DNA of 64,000 nucleotides from Guyanagaster necrorhizus. Its lineage: Eukaryota; Basidiomycota; Agaricomycetes; Agaricales; Physalacriaceae. The position numbers and the translations under genes were made by a program. The stretch is from positions 134,164 through 198,163 of the forward strand of contig NW_025064901.1 in NCBI RefSeq assembly GCF_019112545.1, read 5' to 3'. The number at the start of each line of letters is the position of its first letter. The stretch's first letter is position 1. Under the pieces are notes generated by a model. The model did not search any database, was not told the DNA's origin, and worked only from the letters and a program-made list of their open reading frames with translations. Positions 32,201-42,562 of this stretch are shown here, in pieces.

Positions 32201-33459
32201 GGAAGCTGCCTGGAAGATTTTAACTTCTATTCTCAATAAGCATACAGCAGGTAAGTCCATGCCTCGGTCTATCGAGTGGATGTCGTTAAAGGATTTGTAG
32301 ATGCCTCTGGATTTCTCAGTCAGCAGCTTGAGATTTTTGAATCAAACAGACTGTCTGATACGGCATTGACTGTACCTCAGCGCCAGCAGGGTGTTGCGGC
32401 TTGGGTCTATGTAACATTCGTGTCCTGCCTTTCTACTCTGCACTCACAGTGTGCTAGATATGCAAAGCGCTTCTGGTTCAAAGTCATCCGTCAGCCCTTG
32501 ATTTTGCCGATCGGCTGTTTGGCGTGTTTGGGGACGAGAGTATTGGTTGGGATGCAGCCAAGGCAATCGGCCAAATTGTTGAGCCTGGGGATGTGTTGTC
32601 GAAAAGAAATCGATCCGTTATCAAAGTAAGGGACAGTCATTGACTACCCACCGTCATTGACAAAACTGTGTCAGATACTACACGTGCAAAAATTTGTTAG
32701 CAAGATTCTGCCCCGTATCATTGCCGGAGCAAACGACACGAGCAGTAGGCAGACTGCTTCCATTCTCTGCTGCGATTACTGATAATTCCTTCAGAACCTA
32801 ACGAACAAATATCTAATCTTGTAGCCCTAGCATCTCTCATTAAATCTATATCAAAACCATTGTATTCCCAGCAGATGCCCATAGTAAGTTACTTCCCTTC
32901 GTCCTAGTGTCGGAGGTTTTACTATGTCTTCAGTTAATACCTTTTCTATTACGCGGCCTCGACCTCCCCGATGAAAGTGTACATGTGAATGTCATTGACA
33001 CATTCATTGCCGCTGCAGAAGGAGATACGCCTGAACAAAGCTTGGTCGCCGAACATGTTCCATCATTGATATCCAAGATGCTGAAGAACAGTGGGATTCA
33101 AGATACGCCTTCGACGGTATGTAGATCTTCTTTACGGTTCCGCATTGGTCATGATGGTAATCATCGTCAGAGAGTAAGAATCGCAGCAGCCAGGTATCTG
33201 GCCATCCTGCCGCAGATCGTCCGTTATGATATTTTGCATCCTTACAAGTCGCAAGTCGTCAAAGAGCTGGCGAAAGTTCTAGATGACCCCAAGCGCGCTG
33301 TTAGAAAGGAAGCTGTCAATGCACGGTAAGTATTTTGTATATGTTCGGCACCGAGACTCAAGTGCTTCTCTGCCATTCAGAACGAATTGGTTAGTACTAA
33401 ATTTCCGTACAGTCGCCGCAAATTCTAATCCAGCCAACAGGATCAAATGTGGCGGTTAA
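29287..33459 (+). CDS. MMS19: MMS19, cytosolic Fe-S targeting / TFIIH-linked HEAT protein
   Basis: Twenty-two exons join in frame to 1,034 residues (starts 29287, 29415, 29558, 29669, 29851, 29996, 30287, 30430, 30582, 30863, 31280, 31829, 31992, 32115, 32301, 32458, 32675, 32795, 32934, 33171, 33381, 33441). MMS19 is the scaffold that hands Fe-S clusters to DNA polymerases, primase and the TFIIH helicase XPD. Diagnostic stretches: MESTERLVRTWMASGR, LNVVKALGEYLTAEEDSLRT, FVHVKMKVLVQSVR, FLAGYVALADGEKDPRNLL and FNITFCYFPITFRPPPNDPY (N-terminal MMS19 domain), then repeated HEAT-like helices to the C-terminus (DLPDESVHVNVIDTF, LAKVLDDPKRAVRKEAVNAR). Acceptors at 30862 and 32300 were chosen over nearer AGs because they keep family motifs. 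Length is typical for fungi. The last two tiny exons (9 and 19 nt) are the least certain. Confidence 0.93.
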
Positions 33460-33665
33460 CGCGAGGGGTATCGATTCCATCTACCAGATAAGTATGAAGC
33501 CCTACAGCATGGATGAGAACCCAGCTGTAGTTATGGATCTAAAGCGTAAAGTGTGCTATATGTGATGAGGTCGTACAGTAAAGCAGACTAGTATAAAAAT
33601 GTAGGAAGATGCGCCGTGAAATAGACAGAGCAATAAAGACAAAAATTAAACAACCTTAAAGGCTA

Positions 33666-35057
33666 TTATGATGCCATGATGGCTTGAGTCTTCATACCCG
33701 CGTCTGTTAAAGCGAGTTGAAAGGCATCTAAGTGCTCGCGAACGATTTGGCGACCATCTGCTCTCTTCATCCCATTAGTGCGCATCGGCGACGCGACGGG
33801 CGTGTTTTCCCCACTGGAATCCGGGCCATCCACAATTCCAGCCTCCCACCGTTCAATCCTCCGTCGACTTCTTTCAGCGCTGTCCCATTCCGTCCGCCAC
33901 CCTCCTAATTTATTCTTCAGCGCTCGTATCTTCCGTCCTGCTTCTGTTGTAGCTGCGCCATTGACCTGTGCTTGCTCAGAGATAGTAGAAAGGGAACTGA
34001 CAAGGGAAGACGTGAAGGAGCGCAGATGTGCTAGTTGTGGTATTGTCACAGCAGGTGTAGCAGGGCCGTTTACCGTAGGTGGAAGCGGGAAGGAATCTTT
34101 CAAGGGTGAAAGTGGAGTATCAGATTCGTCGTCGGAATAATCTCCTAGATGACGGTGATCAGGATCCATATCCCAATCACTAGAATTTGAAAGGTTCGAA
34201 AAATGCTCTTCCTCCACGATATCCAAATGCCGCGATCCCGAGTGAGGTAATTCTACAGGCGGCTTCCCATCAACGAGGTCGTCTGGTGGCGTAAACTCTT
34301 CCAGCTGACCGAGCACATCGTTCCCGCCAACCTCACCAGCAATCTTCCGTAGTTCTCTTTCGTACTCCAACAGTTCCCGCACCTGACCTTCTCGATCCCT
34401 AACGGTGTCGTTAATTCTACGTATAACATCTGTAGCAATCTTCTCCAACGTTGGCTGCTGTGAAGCCGAAGGTCCCATGTCAACGTCAATGTGCCGCAAA
34501 TGTGAGAGGAATTTATCGGTGGATTCTAGGTTTTCGGACAGGATTTCCATGGCATCCTTCTTTTCCGGCCGTCGATGTTTATTAGCGGACGGGCTGTCGA
34601 TAATAGGATTGTACATGGAATGGGAATCGTCTATGTCGTCTAGACCGTCGTCGAATGGGGAATTGACTGATGAATCTGACTCTGACTCGGATGCTAACGA
34701 CAATGGCTCACCGCCAGCAGTGAGATGCATATCTTCATCATGGTGGAGGGTTTTGTCTATGCCCTCAGCGCCTTCGTCGTACTCGATTCCAAATTCTTCG
34801 GCAAGGAGCATGGAGCCTGCGCTTGGTTCTGGCATGAGCGCTACTGCGAGTTCATGGGCCAACGAGTAGCGGCTATTGGAAGTGTCGTCGTCCATGGCAT
34901 GCGCAAGGTTAGAGGTACTTCGTAGGGAGGCCGTCGAACGACGTGGATTCAGGCTTTGTCGTGAAGGCGATTTACGGTATAAAGCTTTGGGCTTTGGCGG
35001 TGAAAGAAACTGGGAACTTGAGCCGAAGACGTCGCCATTGGTGCTGTACTGCGACAT
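33666..35057 (-). CDS. Basidiomycete orphan acidic/serine-rich protein
   Basis: One uninterrupted frame; ATG 35057 (MSQYSTNGDVFGSSSQF) gives 463 residues, while the longest ORF begins at 35231. I do not recognise the family. The N-terminal 60 residues are Ser/Arg-rich with SPPKPKALYRKSPSRQS; residues about 60-190 are acidic and Ser-rich (LASESESDSSVNSPFDDGLDDIDD); residues about 190-270 form a predicted coiled coil (DAMEILSENLESTDKFLSHL, DTVRDREGQVRELLEYEREL); another acidic linker follows, and the C-terminal 130 residues are helical (HLRSFTSSLVSSLSTISEQA, KIRALKNKLGGWRTEWDSAE). The layout suggests a scaffold or cytoskeletal/nuclear adaptor; that is a guess. Being intron-free is unusual among its neighbours. 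Confidence 0.75.
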   Translation of the reverse strand: MSQYSTNGDVFGSSSQFLSPPKPKALYRKSPSRQSLNPRRSTASLRSTSNLAHAMDDDTSNSRYSLAHELAVALMPEPSAGSMLLAEEFGIEYDEGAEGIDKTLHHDEDMHLTAGGEPLSLASESESDSSVNSPFDDGLDDIDDSHSMYNPIIDSPSANKHRRPEKKDAMEILSENLESTDKFLSHLRHIDVDMGPSASQQPTLEKIATDVIRRINDTVRDREGQVRELLEYERELRKIAGEVGGNDVLGQLEEFTPPDDLVDGKPPVELPHSGSRHLDIVEEEHFSNLSNSSDWDMDPDHRHLGDYSDDESDTPLSPLKDSFPLPPTVNGPATPAVTIPQLAHLRSFTSSLVSSLSTISEQAQVNGAATTEAGRKIRALKNKLGGWRTEWDSAERSRRRIERWEAGIVDGPDSSGENTPVASPMRTNGMKRADGRQIVREHLDAFQLALTDAGMKTQAIMAS

Positions 35058-35260
35058 GGTAGAGAATGTAACGGGTCGTCGAAAGAGGAGAAAAAGGAGA
35101 GCGAGCGGGGGCACAAGGAGGTCCGAGGACGCGTTCTGAGATGGTGGGTTCGTGGTAACTTTCGGGAGTTGCCGGTCTCGCCTACCGTGGCACAAGGCAG
35201 CTGGACCAAATGACTCGGACACGTCAGTCAAATATTCCCTCTATTTTAATAAATGATATG

Positions 35261-38200
35261 TCACAACGTCGGGATATTACGAGGAGAAAGCGCTCCAGTA
35301 TGAGGAAACTCTGCCGTCAACAAGGCAGCAACGTCTGTCTTTGTCACCATACCCTCTAATTTACCTCCCTGCGTGAACAATATATGTCGGAGGTTCTTCA
35401 TTATTCTTTCTTTTAGCTTCAGCCATAGGACTATTTTTGGAAACCCACCAATTTCTGGAACATCTTCACCACTAATTCCTGAGGGACTTCCTTTCGAATT
35501 TGCATGATCGACAGCTCAAGAAGGTCAGATAGGTTGATGCTTTCCTCCTGCGTATGAGTAAATCGAGGGGAAAACACGCATTTTCTGGATCGCTGTCCCT
35601 CGGGGAGGTTATCTGTCATCAGAATGATTAATATCGGGGGGGATTTGCTCAGATAGGACTCACCTATGACTGATTTTAACTGATCGCGTGTTACATAGCC
35701 CATCAACTCTCCTTGAGAGACAACGGGATAACCATGAAAGGGTGATGTACTCAAAAGGTTGCCTACCGGTAACATTCATACAATTGAATAATACACCATT
35801 CATAGCGATGAAAAGAACATACCGAGAGTCATAGGAGTACACTGACCGTCTTCAATCACAGCGAGTTTCTCCACTGGTCTCATAATACAAGCGCCGGTCT
35901 CTCCTTCGTCGTTGTAATCACCAGGAGCCAACCACGGATACTTTCGCATTGTGATCCACACAGCATAAATTCCATCCTTCCCAAACGCGTCCCCGACCCA
36001 TTTGGCAGTCATGACAGAAATCATGATGGGTAGCACATGCGAAAGCGCACCCGTCAACTTCAGAAGAATGAGTGCATGCGCAAAAAAAACATGACATTGA
36101 TTACCTCAAATAGAATGACAACCAGAGAGACTATAGGGGATATTAGTCGGGATATGAGGAAACGATTCTGCGACCAACTTGTCATACGAGTGACACCAGC
36201 CAGCATGCCAGAAGCCCCAATCACTGCGTAAAAACCCGGAGAAACACAGCGAACAGTCGGGTCTGGAGGGCAAGACAAAAATATCCATGCCGTAGGATAT
36301 GCCTTGTGCAAAGCTTGCCTATCGCCAACTGAACATGGTCACTCATAGAAAGTAAATGGAGCATACTTACGTCAGTAGACCAACTGCTCGACCCAGACAT
36401 GCCCCGATCGCTATCGTAGGAAGAAAGATACCTGCTGGGATCTGCGACGTCCAAAAGTCATTTGGCCCAAATCAATAAAGGAGTAGTACCATCATTCCAA
36501 ACGTCCACGCAGTAAGCCCAAATTTGATGATTGCTGTCAGAATCAGAAGAAAAACATTCTCCCATATTGCCGTTGGGCTTACAAACAATCAATATATATC
36601 AGAGATAAGGACCTTCCGCTCACTTGCAAAGACCGTGGTAGTCGCCTTTCGACGGGTCACATTCTTGAAAAAGATTGGACACTAATTCAGAGGTCTGTGC
36701 TCTGCGAAACGTCGCGGTGATAAACAATGACCGCATTGGCGTATGAATAACATACCTCGCGAAGACAACCTAGAAAGACGCTACGGTCTGGAACCATTGC
36801 ATACAAGAACTGAACACAATACCTACCAGGTAACTAATAGCAGCAGTAATAGCGCTTGCCCCCGCGACTTCGACGACAGGCCATTCATTCAAGATGGAAT
36901 TTCTACGAAGCAAGGCAAACTCGACATTGAGCTTGATTAGCAGGGATCCAAGGACTCCCTGGAGATTGTTGAACATGGAACTCAAAAGAAGTAAAGCATC
37001 CTTACTCCGATGATACCCAATCCAAGCCAGGGAATCTTGAGAAACGAGTCAATCACGTACGATTCAAGATTGGTATAAAACTTACAAGTTCAAACGTTCT
37101 CCATGCGTCGCCTGTCACACTTGTAACCTAAATGAAATCGAGTTAGTGAAATTAAAAGATAGAAAGACAAGGAATTAACTTGGAAAAGTACGAGTTTTCC
37201 GGTTCCAAAAGGATCTGCGTATTGCAAGGCAACGGCAGCTATGGCTGATGCTACGAAACCTCTCCACAGTACATCACTTTCGCTTGCGAAGGTGTCCAAT
37301 TCTATATAAGCAGATGGGCTTTCAAGCTCACACTATATAAATAAAATTACCTTCGAGTCCGAATAGGACTCCACCGAGTGGGCTACCGAAAGCCACTGAC
37401 ACACCCGCGGCAGCGGCAGCAGCCAGAATCTTTCGTTTTTGTGCCTCACTACATCTGAACTGCTTGAAGAACCTCGACAGAAGGAAGGCCATGCAGCACG
37501 CTACATGTACTAACGGTCCCTGTAACCACAATTTGGAAGTGTCCAAAGAAGGACGAATGTTGCACACCTCTTTGCCGAGCGATAGACCAGAGGCGACAGC
37601 TAACGCCAGGCCGAGGGCTTTAATGAGAAGTGTCCACGGCGTTAGGAACGCATCCAGAATATAACCACCTAGAATCTACGCGCTGTTCAAACGTATTCGA
37701 ATAAGAGAGTATGATTATATCCGTACGGCTTTAATTTCAGGTATACCGGTGTGAAAGGCACTGAAAGAAGTAGTTGGCGCCGTCCAAGGAACGCAGACGC
37801 AATGCTTACTATGGAGCGTATGTCTTCACCAAGACTGCTGCGCTTCCAGCGAACACGACCTGAGAGAATAGATTTCAGATAGCCACAGACGTTGGGATCA
37901 GGGCTTACTTACAGCAAGAGATACATAGATGAAGGAATGTAACAGTGACTGCACGAAGATAAAGCGAATATTGAATACTTCGTTCCACGTTTGCCATTCC
38001 CTACAGAGTTCTCCCGCTAAGACAAACTTTAGACCCAGTTGCAACGAACAAACGTGTGTGGCGCGTACGATCCAGTCCACTGCAGCAAGTATTCTGATTG
38101 TAGAAGAAACCATATGTGCAACGACCCTCCCGGAGGTCGCCCAACCTTGAAGTTCATTTGTTCAAGACAGTCACAAGGCGGCTCAGAAAGGCGACTTACC

Positions 38201-38486
38201 ACTTGACAAGAACATCTAGCCATGCTCCAGCGAGGCCTACTCCAATGCCAGTCAAGATTACTACCAACCACATTCGAGCCGAGTCGATCCATGGAAGGAG
38301 TAGGCCGCGTACGCCGTGCTGTGAGCGCTGCGCCTGTGTCCGTTCTCGTTCTAGAGATTCTTCGTACAGCCAGTCGATGGAGCTGCCATCCTGGTATCTC
38401 GCAGCATAGTACTTATTCGTATCATGTAGCTGACCATGCTCTGTTAGCGCGTAGGATTCCTCGGGGTAGTGGTTCAAATGTGACAT
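35261..38486 (-). CDS. CLC-type chloride channel/antiporter (Gef1-like)
   Basis: A gene with roughly fifteen short introns that I did not place one by one; start and stop are set by family motifs. ATG 38486 ([12 protein letters not shown]) is chosen, leaving 85 bp to the divergent Med4 start. Motifs: [18 protein letters not shown] and a first membrane helix ([17 protein letters not shown]), [10 protein letters not shown], the pore motif [23 protein letters not shown] with the gating Glu, [43 protein letters not shown], and two C-terminal CBS domains ending [17 protein letters not shown] (stop 35261-35263). Intracellular CLCs such as yeast Gef1 exchange chloride for protons in Golgi/endosomes and support copper loading; the gating Glu and CBS pair fit that type. 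Confidence 0.85.
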
Positions 38487-38571
38487 GACATCGTGGTAAA
38501 CAGCCGACGCAAATACTACTTTTGATACCACGACCATGTCGGCCAAGGTCACTGGCGACGATGCGTCGTCC

Positions 38572-39352
38572 ATGTCCTTTATTCTTCTCGCGCCCTTGAC
38601 CGAGCTCCAAACATTATCGCAGGCCTTATTTGTTTCACTTTCACCTGTCACGAAACCACCACCGCCACCACCACCACCAGTTTCTGCCTTTCTTTCGTGC
38701 GACCAGGCCTTGGCCTCTGCTGTGAACATAGCACATTCACATCAGATCAGACAACGGAAGATTGAAGCATTGAAGAACGAGATCCTTGAGCTCGATGCTC
38801 GATGGCGAGAAATATGCATGGATCTCGAGAGGGAGAAGCGCGAGTTGGAGGCCATGCTTGAGGAAGGTGAAGAGCGAGTGCAGGCCATTGAAAATGCAAA
38901 GGAAGGCGCGTCATTTTCTTTTCACTGAGGCACCAGCGATGCTGACTTGGTTAATTAGGGTCTATTCCCTATCCTCAGCTGCTGGCTTATGCACAAAGCT
39001 TAAGCGCGTTTACTTCTGCCCCTCCCAACATGCCAGATTTGAGCCTGCCTGGCCAGCCTCCTCCGCCATTGTTCTTTCCACCTTTTCCAAATGAAGAAAA
39101 GATGCGTCGGGGTCGGCTTAACGCAGAGGCACCACTTGGATTGCCCGGAGAAACGCACTCTATTGGAGGTATATTATTCCGAATCTGTAGTCTATTTCGC
39201 ATCTCAAATGTTTTGATCCAGCACCAACCGTGTCACCGAAAGGCCCCGACGCGAACCAGATGGGCCCTGGGGCGAACCCATACAGGCAAGATCTCCGTGC
39301 TCCTCAACCACAGTTCTTTGACCTGGACCTCGACTTAAATCCTGATTTGTGA
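38572..39352 (+). CDS. MED4: Mediator complex subunit 4
   Basis: Exons 38572-38905, 38959-39168, 39222-39352, 224 residues. Med4 is part of the Mediator middle module linking activators to RNA polymerase II. The match is in order: SFILLAPLTELQTLSQALFV, a Pro run (KPPPPPPPPV), HSHQIRQRKIEALKNEILEL, DARWREICMDLEREKRELEA, GEERVQAIENAKEGSIPYPQ, LLAYAQSLSAFTSAPPNMPD and a Pro/Gly-rich tail ending FFDLDLDLNPDL. The ATG at 38572 gives the usual short N-terminus; 38536 is an alternative. The first intron has a GC donor (GCGCGT at 38906), forced by the conserved GSIPYP junction. An AATAAA-like signal follows the stop directly (39353). Confidence 0.9.
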
Positions 39353-39452
39353 ATAAAACTATGCCCGTAATTTGGTGAGAATCATGAGTGTCCATGGCGT
39401 GAGCTGTCTCTTACTGAACATATTGATAGGTCACCAGGGGTATTCAGGAATG

Positions 39453-40164
39453 TCACTTGTCCACCTCCTTTACTTCGACAAGTCCTGCCTCCTTGCCTTT
39501 TAGCCACCGTATCCTTTCGGCAACCTTATCACTGATTTTCAGCTTCTTTATCTTTCTTGCAAACGTGTTTTTGCGACGAGACTGTGATACATTCGCATAG
39601 CGCTTGGCATATACCTCGAGCTGCCGTGCGAAACCTATGTTGGGTTGCACAATACCACGCTTCGATTTGACGAATTTCACTGCTTCCTTCGCCGACATGC
39701 CAGTCGAAGTCAGATATGCGCACACTACAGTTGCACTGCGGCTGACTCCCTGAAAGCAGTGGACCTACAACACCGTAAATAATGAGGAGCTTGTAATGTA
39801 TAATTGAGGATATGCATACCAAGACTTTATTGCTTGGTTCCTCTAGGGCCAGGCGAAGGAACTCGATCGTTCGCTCCAGGTGAGGCAAGATATCAACGTC
39901 TGGCCTATCCGTTATTCGAATCCTCAGCTTGTTCGTTTCTGAGATGCATCTGGGGATATGGGGATCCTGCTCGAGGACGGACACAACATGAGTGATGCCC
40001 AGGTTGACGAGTTCTTTCTCGTCGCGAGCTGTATAATAATCTGAGAGAAATATGTTTGATGTGATGAGGCTAGCCTTCCTGACTTTCAAGCCAGGATAGC
40101 TGTTCACAGCGAGGTTAGCTGCTCCAGATGCAGTTTTCCACCTGGGGAAAGGAAATGCTAGCAT
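39453..40164 (-). CDS. Dual-specificity protein phosphatase
   Basis: Exons (minus) 40164-39820 and 39764-39453, 218 residues. The core shows ITSNIFLSDYYTARDEKELV, LGITHVVSVLEQDPHI, ITDRPDVDILPHLERTIEFL, and the active-site loop VHCFQGVSRSATVVCAYL with the HCX5R signature; Asp in the DRPD-like segment could be the general acid. A basic C-terminal tail (KNTFARKIKKLKISDKVAER) may direct it to nucleus or membrane. The substrate is unknown; small DUSPs act on MAP kinases or other phosphoproteins. The start is uncertain: in-frame ATGs reach 40311 but would run towards the neighbouring GH45 3' end. Confidence 0.85.
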
Positions 40165-40439
40165 GACAGTACGAAACAAGCTTGAGATCAGGGAATCCTG
40201 TACGCGTGCTACTAACCGGATATTTGACCAAATCAGGAGTCCTTCTTCCTCGTAGGTACTTAGAAGTGCCTTAAAACCTTTGCAAAATCTCACGACGGAC
40301 TGATAGAACATCGAAAAATGAATCCAGTGTTGTTCTATGTATCAAAAAGACTAAGAAGATACTAGTCTCCAGGACCACGCGAAAGCCACTAAAGCTCCTC
40401 TCGTACTTGTACATCTTTGCTGATGCAGATCCATCCAAT

Positions 40440-41356
40440 TTAGCTGGGGGCAGTACCTTCAAAGGGTACATCAAATGCATGAAAGAAAAGTGGCAATGAT
40501 CACACGTACCTACGTTACCGCATCCAACCGCCGGCCAGAAATCAGCTGTTTCACCATCCAGGCAACCAGTATCCCACAGCTTGCTTCCGTCACTTCCACT
40601 CCACTCATCGCAGGAAACCTCGGTAAAATTCCCAGAAAGAGCAGTATGACCGGAGGGGAAGAATGCATCGGAGGCCCCGTCGTCGGCGCAGATATCGAAA
40701 CTAAAGACGAATAAATACAAGGCGAACGCTGGACCCATGGAAAGACTCACTGGTAAGGCAAACCGTGAGAGTTGTATGGATCACTGGTGGTTTGGCCACA
40801 CCATTCCTGAATTTGCATCATCGATAGCGCGTTGGGGCAGCAAGGAGAGCAAATACCGTATCAGTGTATGGACAGAGGTTGGTAACCTAAAGGGTCGTTG
40901 TGCCACTTAGAATTGCTAAGTATGTCAAGAAGTTTCAATGATCTGACCTTCACAACAATGCTGTAGAAAGGTCCGGTGTAACCAGAGCTGGAGGTATCGG
41001 CGGTCGCTGTAAAAAGTCAAAAAAGGTATGAACAATGAGTGTCTTCCTTACCGGTCACGGTGAAACAGCGCCCGCACGCATCGCCTGCGCCATCGCCGCT
41101 TGCAGCACCATAAGCAAGTTGATTCATAGCGGCAGAATATCCGGTCACAGATTCGCCGCAAGCTGCTGGATGTTTATACACAACTAAACAAGCATGGAAG
41201 AAGCAGACCTGGGGAGCTGCATCCAGAGTAGGTAGTGAAAGAGGCAAGGCCAGATGCCTCTTGGATATAACCACCTTCAGCTCGACGATCGAGCGCTGAC
41301 GCACCGACAGCGAGAGCAGGAATTACTAGAGAAATGAGTCGAAAAGTAAGCGCCAT
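40440..41356 (-). CDS. Secreted GH45 (subfamily C-like) endoglucanase / expansin-like
   Basis: Exons (minus) 41356-41209, 41162-41052, 41006-40948, 40886-40857, 40806-40751, 40700-40510, 40456-40440, 203 residues. Signal peptide MALTFRLISLVIPALAVGAS, then EGGYIQEASGLASFTTYSGC, AGDACGRCFTVTG, YTGPFYSIVVKVTNLCP, CGQTTSDPYNSHGLPYHFDI, FFPSGHTALSGNFTEVSC and the end CGNVGTAPS. These are the marks of basidiomycete Cel45A-type enzymes, which cut beta-1,4-glucan and resemble expansins. The conserved Asp of HFDI, the acid in the Phanerochaete enzyme as I recall it, is kept, but the following loop around CPYTDTEWCG is a residue shorter and VTDLC reads VTNLC, so activity could be altered. Confidence 0.88.
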
Positions 41357-41641
41357 TGGAGAGTTACAACTAATTCCCATGTAGTAGGCCATTTTTAAAG
41401 GATTCGTCGTTGCTGCGCGAGGACTCCGTTGTCACTGGTTGTCGACCAGAGGCCGACAATGAACCGCTCTTACTTCAACATTTTTCGAGGTTATTCCGAT
41501 TTGAATTAGATGCGTATAAGCGAGTCGAGAGGCGCCACTACAACTGTTCTACGCTACCATTAGAAACATTCCATCGCCTCGAAGGATGTTAGTAAGGTGA
41601 CCATGCGACGAAGCGAGACAAAGCCACACACTGCTTGCTAT

Positions 41642-42362
41642 TTACTTTGACGTGGTGTCTTCTGTCGTCACTCCATACTTTGCAGTGTCGGTGCCGTGGT
41701 AAGGGTGATTGACCAGGTTAAACCTGTATGCGGTGAGTTACCCAGCAATACCGTGGCAACGTCAACTTACATGGGGATAGCAGCTAAAATAGGATTTGGG
41801 TAAGGCGAAAAGACAGAATAAAAGTCCAGAACGCACAGAATTTGAACTGTGACCAAACGGAGTTCTGGTGGGCAGCATTTTGGACCCATTGAGGCTGAGG
41901 CGATTCCCCGTACAATGACTTTCCTTCCTTCGCGCGTTGAGACAGTTCCTGCAAATCCAGCTCTTCCTCTCGTTTATTCTCGGACATTCCAAAGAAGCGA
42001 ACTGAATGAACGCTGAGCATAGCAGATAATCTTTAATGCGACATGCTACTCACGACTGGACCGCTGGTATGCAAGCAAGAATCCACCGAACAGACCAAGA
42101 ATACCAGCTCCCCGCATGCCAAATCTCAGCTGTTTCTGCGTCATTGAGGAAGGGTCTGCCATCTCTGGAAGATCATGAACACCTTTGAAGCCGCTGAACG
42201 AAGTAAATGGCCCATACCCCAAGCGAAAAAGGCAGCGGGAAAAGTGGCAGTAACAGCGGCCCAGGCGCCAAAGTCGGAGGGTCGCATGTATCTCACAACC
42301 CGATAGGCATGAGGGTCTGTGTCAATGACGGGATACGCTGTCTCTACGACCTTCTCCGGCAT
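41642..42362 (-). CDS. Complex I accessory subunit, NUXM / 20.9 kDa type
   Basis: Exons (minus) 42362-42218, 42164-42054, 42001-41837, 41783-41771, 41723-41642, 171 residues. The protein follows the fungal NADH:ubiquinone oxidoreductase 20.9/21 kDa subunit: YPVIDTDPHAYRVVRYMRPS, a membrane helix (VTATFPAAFFAW), FGMRGAGILGLFGGFLLAYQ, RFFGMSENKREEELDLQELS, QRAKEGKSLYGESPQPQWVQ, and the end AIPMFNLVNHPYHGTDTAKY. It is a supernumerary subunit of the membrane arm of mitochondrial complex I. A 13-nt exon (41771-41783) lies near the end. The complex I assembly methyltransferase gene is 12 kb away; no linkage is implied. Confidence 0.9.
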
Positions 42363-42562
42363 CGTAACGTTTACGGAGAAGAGCGTGATGGTTATGCGTG
42401 ACGTTTTCGTTTGTGAGCACGTGATTTTCCGGCCCTAAAGCTGTCTTGTCTTTGTGCCACTGCCGACACATCGCAGCCTTGTTTTTTTTGGGTGTTGTAC
42501 TTTTCCACCTTATATCACCTCAACCATCCGGTTAGAGGCTCAGTACTACCCCAGATATCAAC

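Noticed and set aside
38659..38690. Poly-Gly run on the minus strand as part of the CLC N-terminus
   Set aside because: The same bases encode the Pro run of Med4 on plus; the CLC start is placed downstream at 38486.
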